Part shown: positions 43,731 through 52,609 of the stretch, piece after piece
Layout: each line of letters opens with the position of its first letter
Position numbering within the stretch: position 1 is the first letter of the stretch
Source: Gammaproteobacteria bacterium UBA2675
Lineage (GTDB): Bacteria; Pseudomonadota; Gammaproteobacteria; Pseudomonadales; Pseudohongiellaceae
Direction of reading: 5' to 3'
Assembly: GCA_002354805.1 (NCBI GenBank)
Contig: DEMH01000004.1
Span: 230,966-294,965 of the forward strand
Length of the DNA stretch: 64,000 nt
The notes under the pieces: model-generated
Seen by the model: only the letters and a program-made list of their open reading frames with translations
Told to the model about the DNA's origin: nothing
The model's database searches: none
Translations under genes and position numbers: made by a program

Positions 43731-44701
43731 AACTTGCCAACTCTCGGCAGATTCTTTTTTTTGGCGGTAAGGGTGGTGTCGGCAAAACCACTGTTTCCGC
43801 AGCGACTGCATTGGCCGCCGCGGACCAGGGCAAGAATGTGCTGCTGGTCTCGACAGACCCCGCCCATAATCTGGGGCATCTGTTTGATCGGCGCATCGGC
43901 CCCAAGCCGGTAAAGCTGGCTTCAGGGCTGGACGGCCTGGAGCTGGACCCGGAGAAGACTGTTGATCGACACCTTGAAGAGGTGACTGCGGCGTTGCGAC
44001 GTATGATGCCGGCTCACTTGAGTGGTGAAATTGACAAGCACATGGAGCTGTCCCGCGATGCCCCCGGGATGCAGGAGGCTGCCATGCTGGAGCGTATTGC
44101 AGAAGTGATTGAGCAGGCATCGGATTATGATCTGGTGGTGTTTGACACGGCGCCTTCAGGTCATACGGCCCGCTTGATGGCATTGCCGGAAATGATGTCC
44201 GCGTGGACGGAAGGTTTGATCAAGAGACGAGACAAAGCAGACAGCTTTAGCGCCGTCCTCAAGAGCCTGGCCCGTGACTCCAGTGTCGGTGCCAATGCGC
44301 TGGGGGATGAGCCCGCACAGCAGGACCAGGATCGCGAAAGCCGGATCCGGCGCCTGTTAAATCGGCGCAAACAGCGCTTTGCCGGCTTGCGCGATGCGCT
44401 CGCCGACGCCGACAAGACAGGTTTTGTGATCGTTCTGGCGGCGGAGCGCCTGCCGGTGCTGGAAACGATAGAGCTGCACGCGCAGCTCGTTCGCTCTGGC
44501 GTGGATGTTGCCGGGCTGGTGGTGAATAAACGGCTGCCAGATGGTCTGCAGGGATTCCTTGCAGAGCGAAAGTCTCAGGAGGACATCCACCTTGCTACAT
44601 TGAATGACAGTCTGGGGCAGGTGACACGACAGGACCTGCAACTGGCACCGGCTGACGTGCTTGGAGTTGACGCGCTGCGGGCTTTTGCGAGTCAGTTCTG
44701 A
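43721..44701 (+). CDS. ArsA/Get3-family ATPase
   Basis: 326 residues with the deviant Walker A FFGGKGGVGKTT, switch I VSTDPAHNLGH, and VFDTAPSGHT. This is the ArsA/Get3 fold. No ArsB pump or ArsR regulator is near, so arsenite export is unlikely; targeting or handling of the overlapping Cys-Cys protein is more likely. Only one ATPase half is present, so it should act as a dimer. Confidence 0.85.
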   Translation: MLLKLANSRQILFFGGKGGVGKTTVSAATALAAADQGKNVLLVSTDPAHNLGHLFDRRIGPKPVKLASGLDGLELDPEKTVDRHLEEVTAALRRMMPAHLSGEIDKHMELSRDAPGMQEAAMLERIAEVIEQASDYDLVVFDTAPSGHTARLMALPEMMSAWTEGLIKRRDKADSFSAVLKSLARDSSVGANALGDEPAQQDQDRESRIRRLLNRRKQRFAGLRDALADADKTGFVIVLAAERLPVLETIELHAQLVRSGVDVAGLVVNKRLPDGLQGFLAERKSQEDIHLATLNDSLGQVTRQDLQLAPADVLGVDALRAFASQF

Positions 44702-44787
44702 GGGCTGCTGGGGAATGGTTGTAATGCTCGCGTGTTACGCATAGCATTGGTTTGACTGATTGATCCTAAACTGACAGGAGTTGGCAA

Positions 44788-45312
44788 ATGCGGCACGATA
44801 ATAATGCAAAGCTTGCAGGTAAAACCTTGGCAGCGATTGCCCTGATGGCCACACTGAGCGCTTGTGGCGGCGGTGGTGATGGCGGTGGCAATACGGTGGT
44901 CAACCAGTTGCCGGTTGCATTTGATGCAATCAAGGTTGCCCTGATCAATAAGGCCTCAGATCCTTACTGGTCCGCTACCTGGAACAATCCACAGACTGAC
45001 CGCGACTTTCGTGAGCTGGAGCATCTCGCCTATCAGGTTCAGCTTGGTGGTGAGTTGCTGCAAGTCCCAGGCACGGGTCAGGCAGATGCTGAACTGGCGG
45101 CAGATCCTCGCTGGCTGGAGTTGGCGGAACAGCTGAGCCAGGACGGTGCCCGCGCGGTCAATGCGGTACGTAGTCGCAATACAGATTTGATGCAGCGTGC
45201 AGGCGGGCAATTAATTGAGACCTGTGAAACCTGTCACCGGGAGTTTGCTCCGCAGCTGCCGACGCTGGATCAGTTAAGCAATGCCACACCTGCGCCGGGT
45301 GTATCTATTTAA
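44788..45312 (+). CDS. Haem-binding lipoprotein, cytochrome c-like
   Basis: 174 residues. A lipoprotein signal peptide ends in LSAC followed by a glycine-rich linker. Near the C-terminus the single haem motif CETCH is preceded by helical sequence, as in cytochrome c-prime-type four-helix proteins. It is probably an outer- or inner-membrane anchored periplasmic electron carrier. AGGAG lies seven bases before the ATG. No redox partner gene is adjacent. Confidence 0.7.
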   Translation: MRHDNNAKLAGKTLAAIALMATLSACGGGGDGGGNTVVNQLPVAFDAIKVALINKASDPYWSATWNNPQTDRDFRELEHLAYQVQLGGELLQVPGTGQADAELAADPRWLELAEQLSQDGARAVNAVRSRNTDLMQRAGGQLIETCETCHREFAPQLPTLDQLSNATPAPGVSI

Positions 45313-45334
45313 CTGGCTCTTCTGACCCAGCTCT

Positions 45335-45814
45335 TCAGTTAAGCTTGAGTGTAGCGCCAGCCCGCTGGCAGGCGCTACAGATACCCCTGAATTCAAGTTG
45401 CTGGCGGGCCAGTGTGAACCCGGTGTCTTTTATGTTGGCACTGAGCTCGTTGAGAATTTCTTTGCGGATACCTACTTCATCTACACCTTTACAGTTGTCG
45501 CAGATCAGGAATTGCGGCACCTCGTGGTCGTGCTGGCAGCGGATATGTGAGCATGGCAGATACTGGTTGGTGGTCTCCAGACGATGGACCAGCTCATTGT
45601 CCTTGAGGAAGTTCAGCATTCGATAGACCGACATGACGGACAGTGTTTTGCCGTAGTGATCTCTATAGTTGTCGGCTATCTGATAGGCGGACAGTGGCTC
45701 TGCCGATTCCAGAACAACCTGCAGGACACGACGGCGCTTCTCGGTTAGCCGCACACCCTGTTGTGTACAGATCTGCTGAGCATGTTCAAGCGTTTTGTCG
45801 ATGTCGCTGATCAT
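45335..45814 (-). CDS. zur: Zinc-responsive Fur-family regulator Zur
   Basis: 159 residues with the Fur winged helix (VRLTEKRRRVLQVVLESAEPLSAYQI, VYRMLNFL), the His/Asp-rich sensor region HIRCQHDHEVPQF and two structural zinc Cys pairs CDNC and CSAC. Sequence detail is nearer Zur than Fur, and a separate Fur is encoded at 46396. It represses zinc uptake genes when zinc is bound. Confidence 0.85.
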   Translation of the reverse strand: MISDIDKTLEHAQQICTQQGVRLTEKRRRVLQVVLESAEPLSAYQIADNYRDHYGKTLSVMSVYRMLNFLKDNELVHRLETTNQYLPCSHIRCQHDHEVPQFLICDNCKGVDEVGIRKEILNELSANIKDTGFTLARQQLEFRGICSACQRAGATLKLN

Positions 45815-45861
45815 GAATTAAACCCTTCGTTTGAGTGGTTTCGGATAGCTGGTGGAAATGC

Positions 45862-46266
45862 TCAGGAAGCTTCCTGGGCTTCGCTGACACTGTGCCACGC
45901 AGCATCCGGGCCTGGCTCAAAGTCGCCTTCAAATCGGACCAGCTCATCGTTTTCGAAATACAGTGTCAGCCGCTCCTGGCCACGTTCGCCGCCGCCCGGC
46001 TGGTAGTTGTAGACGTAATCCCAGCGCTGCTGGTTGTATGGGTCGCGAACCAGCGGTGAACCCATGACAAAGATCACCTGCCGAGGCGTCATGCCAGGCT
46101 CAAGCTGGTCAACCATCTCCTGGGTAATTATATTGCCCTGTGCGATTGGAATCTTGTAGACCCCCGGGAACTGTGGCACAGGCAGGGAAGAGCACGCACC
46201 CAGGATGAGGCATGCCATAATGGCCATTGGCGCTAAGCGCCATTTTGTATGGCGGGATGTTTTCAT
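45862..46266 (-). CDS. bamE: Outer-membrane assembly lipoprotein BamE
   Basis: About 134 residues: signal peptide with lipobox LGAC, then the SmpA/OmlA fold (QEMVDQLEPGMTPRQVIFVMGSPL, WDYVYNYQPGG). BamE is a lipoprotein of the BAM complex that inserts barrels in the outer membrane. The start at 46266 gives a normal signal peptide; 46278 and 46293 are alternatives. It is divergent from fur, the usual arrangement in Pseudomonas. Confidence 0.92.
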   Translation of the reverse strand: MKTSRHTKWRLAPMAIMACLILGACSSLPVPQFPGVYKIPIAQGNIITQEMVDQLEPGMTPRQVIFVMGSPLVRDPYNQQRWDYVYNYQPGGGERGQERLTLYFENDELVRFEGDFEPGPDAAWHSVSEAQEAS

Positions 46267-46395
46267 ATGATCAACCATTGATAACGGGTCCAAACTTTTA
46301 ACTCACCTGATTAGTGTGCATAATAGCGTATGCAGTTGCCTGCGGTAAAACAAGGCAGGATAACACCTTTAGCCAAAAACTGTGCGAGAATCAAA

Positions 46396-46818
46396 ATGTC
46401 CTCAGAAAATCAGGAACTACGCAAAGCGGGCCTCAAAGTCACATTGCCGAGGGTAAAGATTCTGCAATTGCTGGAAAGTTCCGAAACCCGCCACATGAGT
46501 GCTGAAGATGTCTACAAGGCATTGATTGAAGCTGGGGAGGAAGTCGGCCTGGCTACCGTGTACCGCGTGCTGACCCAGTTCGAGTCGGCTGGCCTGGTGA
46601 TGCGTCACCGCTTCGAGGGCGGGCATTCTGTTTTCGAACTTCACACAGCCGAACATCATGACCACCTGGTCTGCAATAAGTGTGGACGAGTGGAAGAGTT
46701 TTTTGATGAAGTCATCGAAGATCGGCAGGACAAGATTGCTGCCGAATTTGGCTTCGAAATAACTGACCACAGCCTTTATCTGTACGGCATATGCTCTGAG
46801 TGTCAGCGTTCAGCCTGA
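46396..46818 (+). CDS. fur: Ferric uptake regulator Fur
   Basis: 140 residues: winged helix KAGLKVTLPRVKILQLL, VYRVLTQFESAGLV and metal sites HHDHLVCNKCGRVEEF with C-terminal CSEC. Fe-Fur represses iron uptake and other genes. The start at 46396 gives the canonical N-terminus; the longer frame from 46330 is not conserved-looking. It lies between bamE and recN, a conserved order. Confidence 0.95.
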   Translation: MSSENQELRKAGLKVTLPRVKILQLLESSETRHMSAEDVYKALIEAGEEVGLATVYRVLTQFESAGLVMRHRFEGGHSVFELHTAEHHDHLVCNKCGRVEEFFDEVIEDRQDKIAAEFGFEITDHSLYLYGICSECQRSA

Positions 46819-46837
46819 TATTTGTCTGACGATCATT

Positions 46838-48529
46838 TCAACTGGCACTGGCAGCAGTCAGTTCCCGTGCATGGGCCAGCGACTCTTCGCTGGGCCGGCC
46901 CTTTAAATCGCTGTCGCCGCCCAGCATTCTGGCGATTTCCGTCAATCTGTCCTCTTCTTCCAGCAGCGAGACACTTGATTGTGTCTGATTGCCCTGGGTC
47001 TGTTTGCTGACAAAAAGGTGTTGATTGGCCTGGCTGGCAACCAGCGGCTGGTGGGTCACGCACAATACCTGACTGCGCGCGCCAAGTTGCTTGAGCAGTC
47101 TGCCAACTGTCCGTGCGACAGAGCCACCAATGCCTACGTCGACCTCATCGAATACCAGCGTTGGTGTGTCCGAAGTCATCGCCGTGATTACCTGAATAGC
47201 CAGGCTGATGCGAGACAATTCGCCTCCTGAGGCAATCTTGGCCAGAGGTTTGGCAGACTGCCCGGTGTTGGTGCTGATCAGAAACTCCGCCTGTTCCAGG
47301 CCGAAGGGCTGCGGGTGGGCGCTGTCCTGTGCGACCAGCTCAACTGAAAGCCGCGCGTCTGGCATGGCAAGTGCAGCCAGCTGCTGATTGACGGCCTCGG
47401 AGAGAAGGTCGGCTGCCTTTGAGCGCGCGGCGCTAATCTGGCTGGCCTGATCCTGCCACTCGCGCTGCAGACGGTCGGCTGCTTCCTGTAAGTGAGTGAT
47501 TGCTTCGGCGTTGTTCGCCTGACATTGAAGTTGCTGCTGCAGCTGTGCGCGCATCTCGACCAGCGACTCGGGTCTTACTTTATGTTTGCGCGCAAGTTGA
47601 TGAATCTGTCCAAGCCGTTCGTTTACTTCATTCAGTCGTTCGGGGTTGATCTCAATACTGTCCAGATGACGGTTTATCTCACTGGCGGCCTCTTCAACCT
47701 GTATCAGGGCTGTGCTGAGCATGTCCTGAATATTCTGCAGTGCGCTGCTCTGCCCGCATTCGGCGGCCAGTGCCTGGCTGTGCTGAAGCATCTGCACGAT
47801 ATTGGCTTCGTCATCCTCTCGACATAGCTGAAGCAGCGCCTGCAGCTTGGCCAGGCGCGATTCGGCGTGAGTTAACTCATCAAGTTCCTGGTCGAGGCTG
47901 TCCAGCTCGTCGTCCTGCAGGTTCAGTTGGTCCAGCTCTTCCAGTTGGTATCGGGCAAGTTCAAGTTGAGCAGACTGTTCATTACTGTCATTCAGAAGGC
48001 TCTCCAGCTCTTTATGGGTCTGGCGCCACTGCTCTGCCAGTTCGCGCAGCCTGGTCGTTGCTGGCGTATGGCCGGCGTAATCATCCAGCAGCTGCTGATG
48101 GGTAGCCTTCTTGAGCAGAGAGTGATGCTCATGCTGGCTGTGTATGTCCATCAGCAGAGCACCGAGCTCGGCAAGCGACTGCAGGGTTACTGGCGCCCCA
48201 TTGATCCAGGCGCGTGAGCGCCCATCGGCCGATACGCTGCGCCGGATAAGGCACTGGTCCGGATGGTCCGAATCCAGAGCGTTTTCCGCCAGCCATTGGC
48301 GCGCTGCCGTCAGTCGGGAGACATCAAACTCGGCAGTGATATCGGCACGGTCGCAGCCGCTGCGAACTGCGTCGCGGTCGGCGCGATCGCCGAGGATCAG
48401 GCTCATGGCCCCCAGGATGATTGACTTGCCGGCGCCGGTTTCGCCGGTAATGGCGGTCATGCCCGCCGACAGTTCAATATCCAGGCTCTCGGCGATGGCG
48501 TAGTTGCGTATGGACAGAAGTATCAGCAT
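46838..48529 (-). CDS. recN: DNA repair protein RecN
   Basis: 563 residues: Walker A GETGAGKSI near the N-terminus, long coiled coils, signature LAKIASGGELSRISLA and Walker B LVFDEVDVGIGG. An SMC-like ATPase for double-strand break repair. It is convergent with fur (19 bases apart) and divergent from grpE. Confidence 0.95.
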   Translation of the reverse strand: MLILLSIRNYAIAESLDIELSAGMTAITGETGAGKSIILGAMSLILGDRADRDAVRSGCDRADITAEFDVSRLTAARQWLAENALDSDHPDQCLIRRSVSADGRSRAWINGAPVTLQSLAELGALLMDIHSQHEHHSLLKKATHQQLLDDYAGHTPATTRLRELAEQWRQTHKELESLLNDSNEQSAQLELARYQLEELDQLNLQDDELDSLDQELDELTHAESRLAKLQALLQLCREDDEANIVQMLQHSQALAAECGQSSALQNIQDMLSTALIQVEEAASEINRHLDSIEINPERLNEVNERLGQIHQLARKHKVRPESLVEMRAQLQQQLQCQANNAEAITHLQEAADRLQREWQDQASQISAARSKAADLLSEAVNQQLAALAMPDARLSVELVAQDSAHPQPFGLEQAEFLISTNTGQSAKPLAKIASGGELSRISLAIQVITAMTSDTPTLVFDEVDVGIGGSVARTVGRLLKQLGARSQVLCVTHQPLVASQANQHLFVSKQTQGNQTQSSVSLLEEEDRLTEIARMLGGDSDLKGRPSEESLAHARELTAASAS

Positions 48530-48575
48530 TTAATTTGATTATAGTGCCTGGTTTGAAAAATCGCTGTATTGATGC

Positions 48576-48601
48576 CTTGAATCATATCACGACGCCCCCA
48601 T
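48576..48601 (+). promoter_or_regulatory. Heat-shock (sigma-32) promoter of grpE-dnaK-dnaJ
   Basis: CTTGAA (48576-48581) and CCCCAT (48596-48601), 14 bases apart, match sigma-32 -35 and -10 elements and lie 77 bases before grpE. Confidence 0.7.
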
Positions 48602-48678
48602 ATTGAGCAGATAGCCCGCGTGGCAGAAATTCGATGAGCTACAGAATCAAGATTGCAGAGGATTGAGGTTGCATAGAT

Positions 48679-49350
48679 ATGAGTGAGCAAACGCCTGAAA
48701 CCAACAAGCAGGATCCAAAGGAAGAAAACTTGCAGCCGAATGACGAGGGCGTCGAGCAGGCTGCCGGCACTGAGTCTGATGGCGCACAAGAAGCCTCCGC
48801 AGACAAGCAGGATGCGGCCGGTGATGACGGGCTGACCCTGCAGCAGGCACTGGACCGCCTGGCAGAGGCGGAGGAGACAATGGCGGCTCATCAAAGCGAA
48901 GTTCTGCGTCTGCATGCCGACATGCAAAACATTCGGCGCCGGGCCGAACAGGATGTGGAGCGAGCGCACAAATATGGCCAGGAGAAGCTGGTCTCTGAGC
49001 TGTTGCCTGTCATCGACAATCTGGAGCGTGCGCTGCAGGCGGCTGCGGACAAGGATGATGAGCTGGTAACAGCCCTCAAGCAGGGCGTGGAGCTTACTCT
49101 GAAAAGTTTCACCAACTGTCTGCAGAAGTTCAATGTACTGGCGCTGGATCCGGTGGGTGAGCCGTTTAACCCGGAATTCCATCAGGCCATGGGCATGATG
49201 GAGAGCGAGACGGCTGAGCCGGACTCCGTGGTAGCCGTTATGCAGAAAGGCTACACGCTGAATGGTCGCGTGCTGCGCCCTGCCATGGTCATGGTAGCCA
49301 AGGCCCCATCAGGTGCTGGCGGTCACGATGGCGTCAGCGTCAAGGCCTGA
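48679..49350 (+). CDS. grpE: Nucleotide exchange factor GrpE
   Basis: 223 residues. An acidic disordered N-terminus (about 1-50) is followed by the long dimer helix (VLRLHADMQNIRRRAEQDVE) and the beta domain with FNPEFHQAMG and YTLNGRVLRPAMVMVA. It releases ADP from DnaK. First gene of the heat-shock operon. Confidence 0.96.
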   Translation: MSEQTPETNKQDPKEENLQPNDEGVEQAAGTESDGAQEASADKQDAAGDDGLTLQQALDRLAEAEETMAAHQSEVLRLHADMQNIRRRAEQDVERAHKYGQEKLVSELLPVIDNLERALQAAADKDDELVTALKQGVELTLKSFTNCLQKFNVLALDPVGEPFNPEFHQAMGMMESETAEPDSVVAVMQKGYTLNGRVLRPAMVMVAKAPSGAGGHDGVSVKA

Positions 49351-49435
49351 ACGGGCCTAAATAAATTTGCTACAGCCCTTGAAATCAGCGGCTGTGAACC
49401 AATATAGACATCAAAGGTTTTCTGGAGAGGATATT

Positions 49436-51370
49436 ATGGGCAAGATAATCGGTATTGACCTGGGTACAACCAACTCCTGTGTCTCCATCATGGAAGGCGG
49501 CAAGGCCAAGGTCATTGAGAATGCGGAAGGGGATCGTACAACGCCGTCCGTCATCGCCTACACCAAAGATGGCGAAACGCTGGTGGGTCAGCCTGCCAAG
49601 CGCCAGTCGGTCACCAACCCCAAGAACACACTGTTCGCCATCAAGCGACTGATTGGGCGACAGTTCAAGGACGAAGTCGTTCAGAAAGACATCAAGATGG
49701 TGCCTTATGAAATAACCAAGGCGGACAATGGTGACGCTTGGGTACGCGTGAATGACAACAATATGTCGCCGCCGCAGATTTCAGCTCAGGTGCTGAAAAA
49801 GATGAAAAAGACGGCCGAGGACTATCTGGGTGAGCCAGTTACTGAAGCGGTCGTAACAGTTCCAGCTTACTTCAATGACTCGCAGCGTCAGGCAACCAAG
49901 GATGCCGGTAAAATCGCCGGGCTTGAAGTCAAGCGCATCATCAATGAGCCGACAGCAGCAGCGCTGGCCTATGGTATGGACAAGAAGTCCGGTGACAGCA
50001 CCATTGCTGTATATGACCTGGGTGGCGGTACCTTCGATATTTCCATTATCGAGATTGCCGAGACCGACGGTGAGCACACCTTTGAAGTGCTGTCCACCAA
50101 TGGTGATACCTTCCTGGGTGGTGAGGACTTTGACCTGCGCCTGATCGACTATCTTGCGGATGAGTTCAAGAAGGAGTCGGGCATGGATCTGCGCAGCGAT
50201 CCACTGGCACTGCAGCGTCTGAAAGAAGCTGCTGAGAAGGCCAAGATCGAGCTGTCATCGTCTCAGCAGACAGAGGTGAATCTGCCTTACATTACTGCTG
50301 ATGCATCAGGTCCCAAGCACCTTGTGCAAAAGCTGACCCGTGCCAAGTTCGAATCACTGGTGGAAGAGCTGGTTGAGCGCACACTGGAGCCGGTTCGTAT
50401 TGCACTGAAAGACGCTGGTCTGGACGTTGGCAAAATCAACGACGTCATCCTGGTCGGTGGTCAGACGCGCATGCCTCTTGTACAGAAAAAAGTCGCTGAC
50501 TTTTTCGGCAAGGAAGCACGCCGTGACGTCAACCCGGATGAGGCGGTGGCGATGGGTGCTGCGATCCAGGCGGCTGTGCTGTCAGGTGAGGTGAATGATG
50601 TACTGCTGCTGGACGTAACACCGCTGTCTCTGGGTATTGAGACACTGGGTGGTGTCACCAGCGTGTTGATTGACAAAAACACAACCATCCCGACCAAGAA
50701 AACCCAGGTTTTCTCGACGGCGGACGACAATCAGACTGCGGTGACCATTCACGTCGTTCAGGGTGAGCGCAAGCAGGCTAACCAGAACAAGTCTCTGGGA
50801 CGCTTCGACCTGAGTGATATCCCGCCAGCACCGCGTGGTATGCCGCAGATTGAAGTAGCCTTCGACCTGGATGCCAACGGTATTCTGAACGTATCTGCCA
50901 AAGACAAGGCGACTGGCAAAGAACAGTCGATTGTCATCAAAGCGTCCAGCGGTCTGACCGACGAAGAGATCGAGCGTATGGTCAAGGATGCCGAGGCCAA
51001 CGCGGCGGAAGACAAGAAGTTTGAGCAGCTGGTGACAGCCCGCAATACAGCCGATGGTCTGATTCATGCCACCCGCAAAACACTTGCTGATGCCGGTGAC
51101 AAGGTGGACGCTGATGAAAAGGCCAAGATTGAGTCTGCCATCAGCGACCTGGAAGAGGCCATGAAAGCTGGCGAACTTGAGCAGATCGAGGAAAAGACCA
51201 AAGCCTTGACCGAGGCATCATCAGGCCTGGCTCAGAAGATGTATGCTGAGCAGCAGGGTGCCGCCGGAGCCGCAGATGCTGGCGCTGATGAGGCAGGAGC
51301 CAGCGACAAGTCCGCAGGCGCGGATGACGCAGTGGATGCGGAGTTCGAGGAAGTGAAGGACGATAAATAA
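49436..51370 (+). CDS. dnaK: Chaperone DnaK (Hsp70)
   Basis: 644 residues: MGKIIGIDLGTTNSCVSIME, ATPase motifs VYDLGGGTFDISIIE and GGQTRMPLVQ, linker LLLDVTPLSLGIETLGG, and an acidic tail ending VDAEFEEVKDDK. The ATG at 49436 has TGGAGAGG upstream; the longer frame from 49367 is not used. It works with DnaJ and GrpE. Confidence 0.98.
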   Translation: MGKIIGIDLGTTNSCVSIMEGGKAKVIENAEGDRTTPSVIAYTKDGETLVGQPAKRQSVTNPKNTLFAIKRLIGRQFKDEVVQKDIKMVPYEITKADNGDAWVRVNDNNMSPPQISAQVLKKMKKTAEDYLGEPVTEAVVTVPAYFNDSQRQATKDAGKIAGLEVKRIINEPTAAALAYGMDKKSGDSTIAVYDLGGGTFDISIIEIAETDGEHTFEVLSTNGDTFLGGEDFDLRLIDYLADEFKKESGMDLRSDPLALQRLKEAAEKAKIELSSSQQTEVNLPYITADASGPKHLVQKLTRAKFESLVEELVERTLEPVRIALKDAGLDVGKINDVILVGGQTRMPLVQKKVADFFGKEARRDVNPDEAVAMGAAIQAAVLSGEVNDVLLLDVTPLSLGIETLGGVTSVLIDKNTTIPTKKTQVFSTADDNQTAVTIHVVQGERKQANQNKSLGRFDLSDIPPAPRGMPQIEVAFDLDANGILNVSAKDKATGKEQSIVIKASSGLTDEEIERMVKDAEANAAEDKKFEQLVTARNTADGLIHATRKTLADAGDKVDADEKAKIESAISDLEEAMKAGELEQIEEKTKALTEASSGLAQKMYAEQQGAAGAADAGADEAGASDKSAGADDAVDAEFEEVKDDK

Positions 51371-51388
51371 GATACTGGCTGACGGACT

Positions 51389-52513
51389 ATGTCGAAAAAA
51401 GATTATTACGAAGTACTGGGTGTAGCCCGTGATGCGTCGGAGGCCGATATCAAAAAGGCCTACCGGCGCGTTGCCATGAAGCATCACCCTGACAGAAATG
51501 CCGGCAACAAAGAGTCGGAAGAGCTGTTTAAACAGGCCAACGAAGCATTTGAAGTGCTGTCCGACCCGGATAAACGTGCCCGATACGACCAGTACGGGCA
51601 CGCTGGCGTTAACCAGCAGGGTGGTGCGCATGGAGCCGGTGATTTCGGTGATATCTTCAGTGATATCTTTGGAGACATCTTTGGTGGAGGCGGCCGCGCT
51701 GGTGGTGGCCGCAGCGGTGTCCGCAAAGGCTCGGATCTGCGTTACAACCTGGAGCTGAATCTGGAAGACGCCGTTAAGGGAACAACGGTCAAGATTCGCA
51801 TTCCAACCGCGGTCACCTGTGATACCTGTGACGGCACAGGCGCCAAAAAAGGTTCGGCGCCCGTTGACTGTTCAACCTGTAACGGCCTGGGTCAGGTGCG
51901 AATGCAGCAGGGATTTTTCTCGGTGCAGCAGACCTGTCCACGCTGTCATGGCAGTGGCAAGCAGATCAAGGATCCCTGTAACTCCTGTCACGGCCGTGGT
52001 CAGGTCGAAGAGCAGAAGACGCTCTCGGTTAAAGTGCCTGCCGGCGTGGATGAGGGGGATCGAATCCGGCTCACTGGCGAAGGTCAGGCCGGTGTAAACG
52101 GTGGGCCTCCCGGCGATCTGTACGTGCAGATTCACATGCGTCCGCACAAGATATTTGTGCGCGAAGGGCGTGACCTGCACTGCGAAATTCCCATCAGTTT
52201 CGTTGATGCGGCTCTGGGTGGGGAACTTGAAGTCCCGACTCTGGATGGACGTGTCAAATTGAAAATTCCTGCCGAGACACAAACCGGGAAATTATTCCGC
52301 CTGCGCGGCAAGGGCGTCAGCTCTGTCAGAGGTGGTGGCCCGGGCGACCTGCTGTGTCGGGTTGTTGTGGAGACGCCGGTTAAGCTGACGCGCCGCCAGA
52401 AAGAGCTGTTGCAGGAGTTCCAGACTATCGGAGATACCGAAGGTCAGCAGTCTCCCAAGAAAACCAGCTGGTTTGATGGCGTCAAGAAGTTCGTCGACGA
52501 TCTTCGTGCCTGA
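51389..52513 (+). CDS. dnaJ: Chaperone DnaJ (Hsp40)
   Basis: 374 residues: J domain (YYEVLGVARDASEADIKKAY with HPD), Gly/Phe region, four CxxCxGxG-type zinc repeats (CDTCDGTG, CSTCNGLG, CPRCHGSG, CNSCHGRG) and the C-terminal substrate domain. It stimulates DnaK ATPase. It starts 18 bases behind dnaK. Confidence 0.98.
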   Translation: MSKKDYYEVLGVARDASEADIKKAYRRVAMKHHPDRNAGNKESEELFKQANEAFEVLSDPDKRARYDQYGHAGVNQQGGAHGAGDFGDIFSDIFGDIFGGGGRAGGGRSGVRKGSDLRYNLELNLEDAVKGTTVKIRIPTAVTCDTCDGTGAKKGSAPVDCSTCNGLGQVRMQQGFFSVQQTCPRCHGSGKQIKDPCNSCHGRGQVEEQKTLSVKVPAGVDEGDRIRLTGEGQAGVNGGPPGDLYVQIHMRPHKIFVREGRDLHCEIPISFVDAALGGELEVPTLDGRVKLKIPAETQTGKLFRLRGKGVSSVRGGGPGDLLCRVVVETPVKLTRRQKELLQEFQTIGDTEGQQSPKKTSWFDGVKKFVDDLRA

Positions 52514-52527
52514 ATTGTGAATGTGCT

Positions 52528-52563
52528 GCCCGGTCCGCTGGCTACATGCCTGCCGGGCCGGGC
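52528..52563. terminator. Possible terminator after dnaJ
   Basis: GCCCGGTCCG (52528-52537) pairs with CGGGCCGGGC (52554-52563), ten pairs with one G-U, between the convergent dnaJ and kinase genes. No strong U tract follows, so the assignment is tentative. Confidence 0.45.
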
Positions 52564-52609
52564 ATCCTTCGATTTTGGGCTGCACTTTGTAGCCCGCTGA
52601 CCACAAGTC

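Noticed and set aside
46317..46334. Inverted repeat TGCATA-N6-TATGCA between bamE and fur as a Fur box
   Set aside because: It does not resemble the GATAATGATAATCATTATC consensus closely enough; it may only be part of a promoter.
48523..49182. 219-codon minus-strand frame opposite grpE
   Set aside because: Shadow of grpE and its heat-shock promoter.
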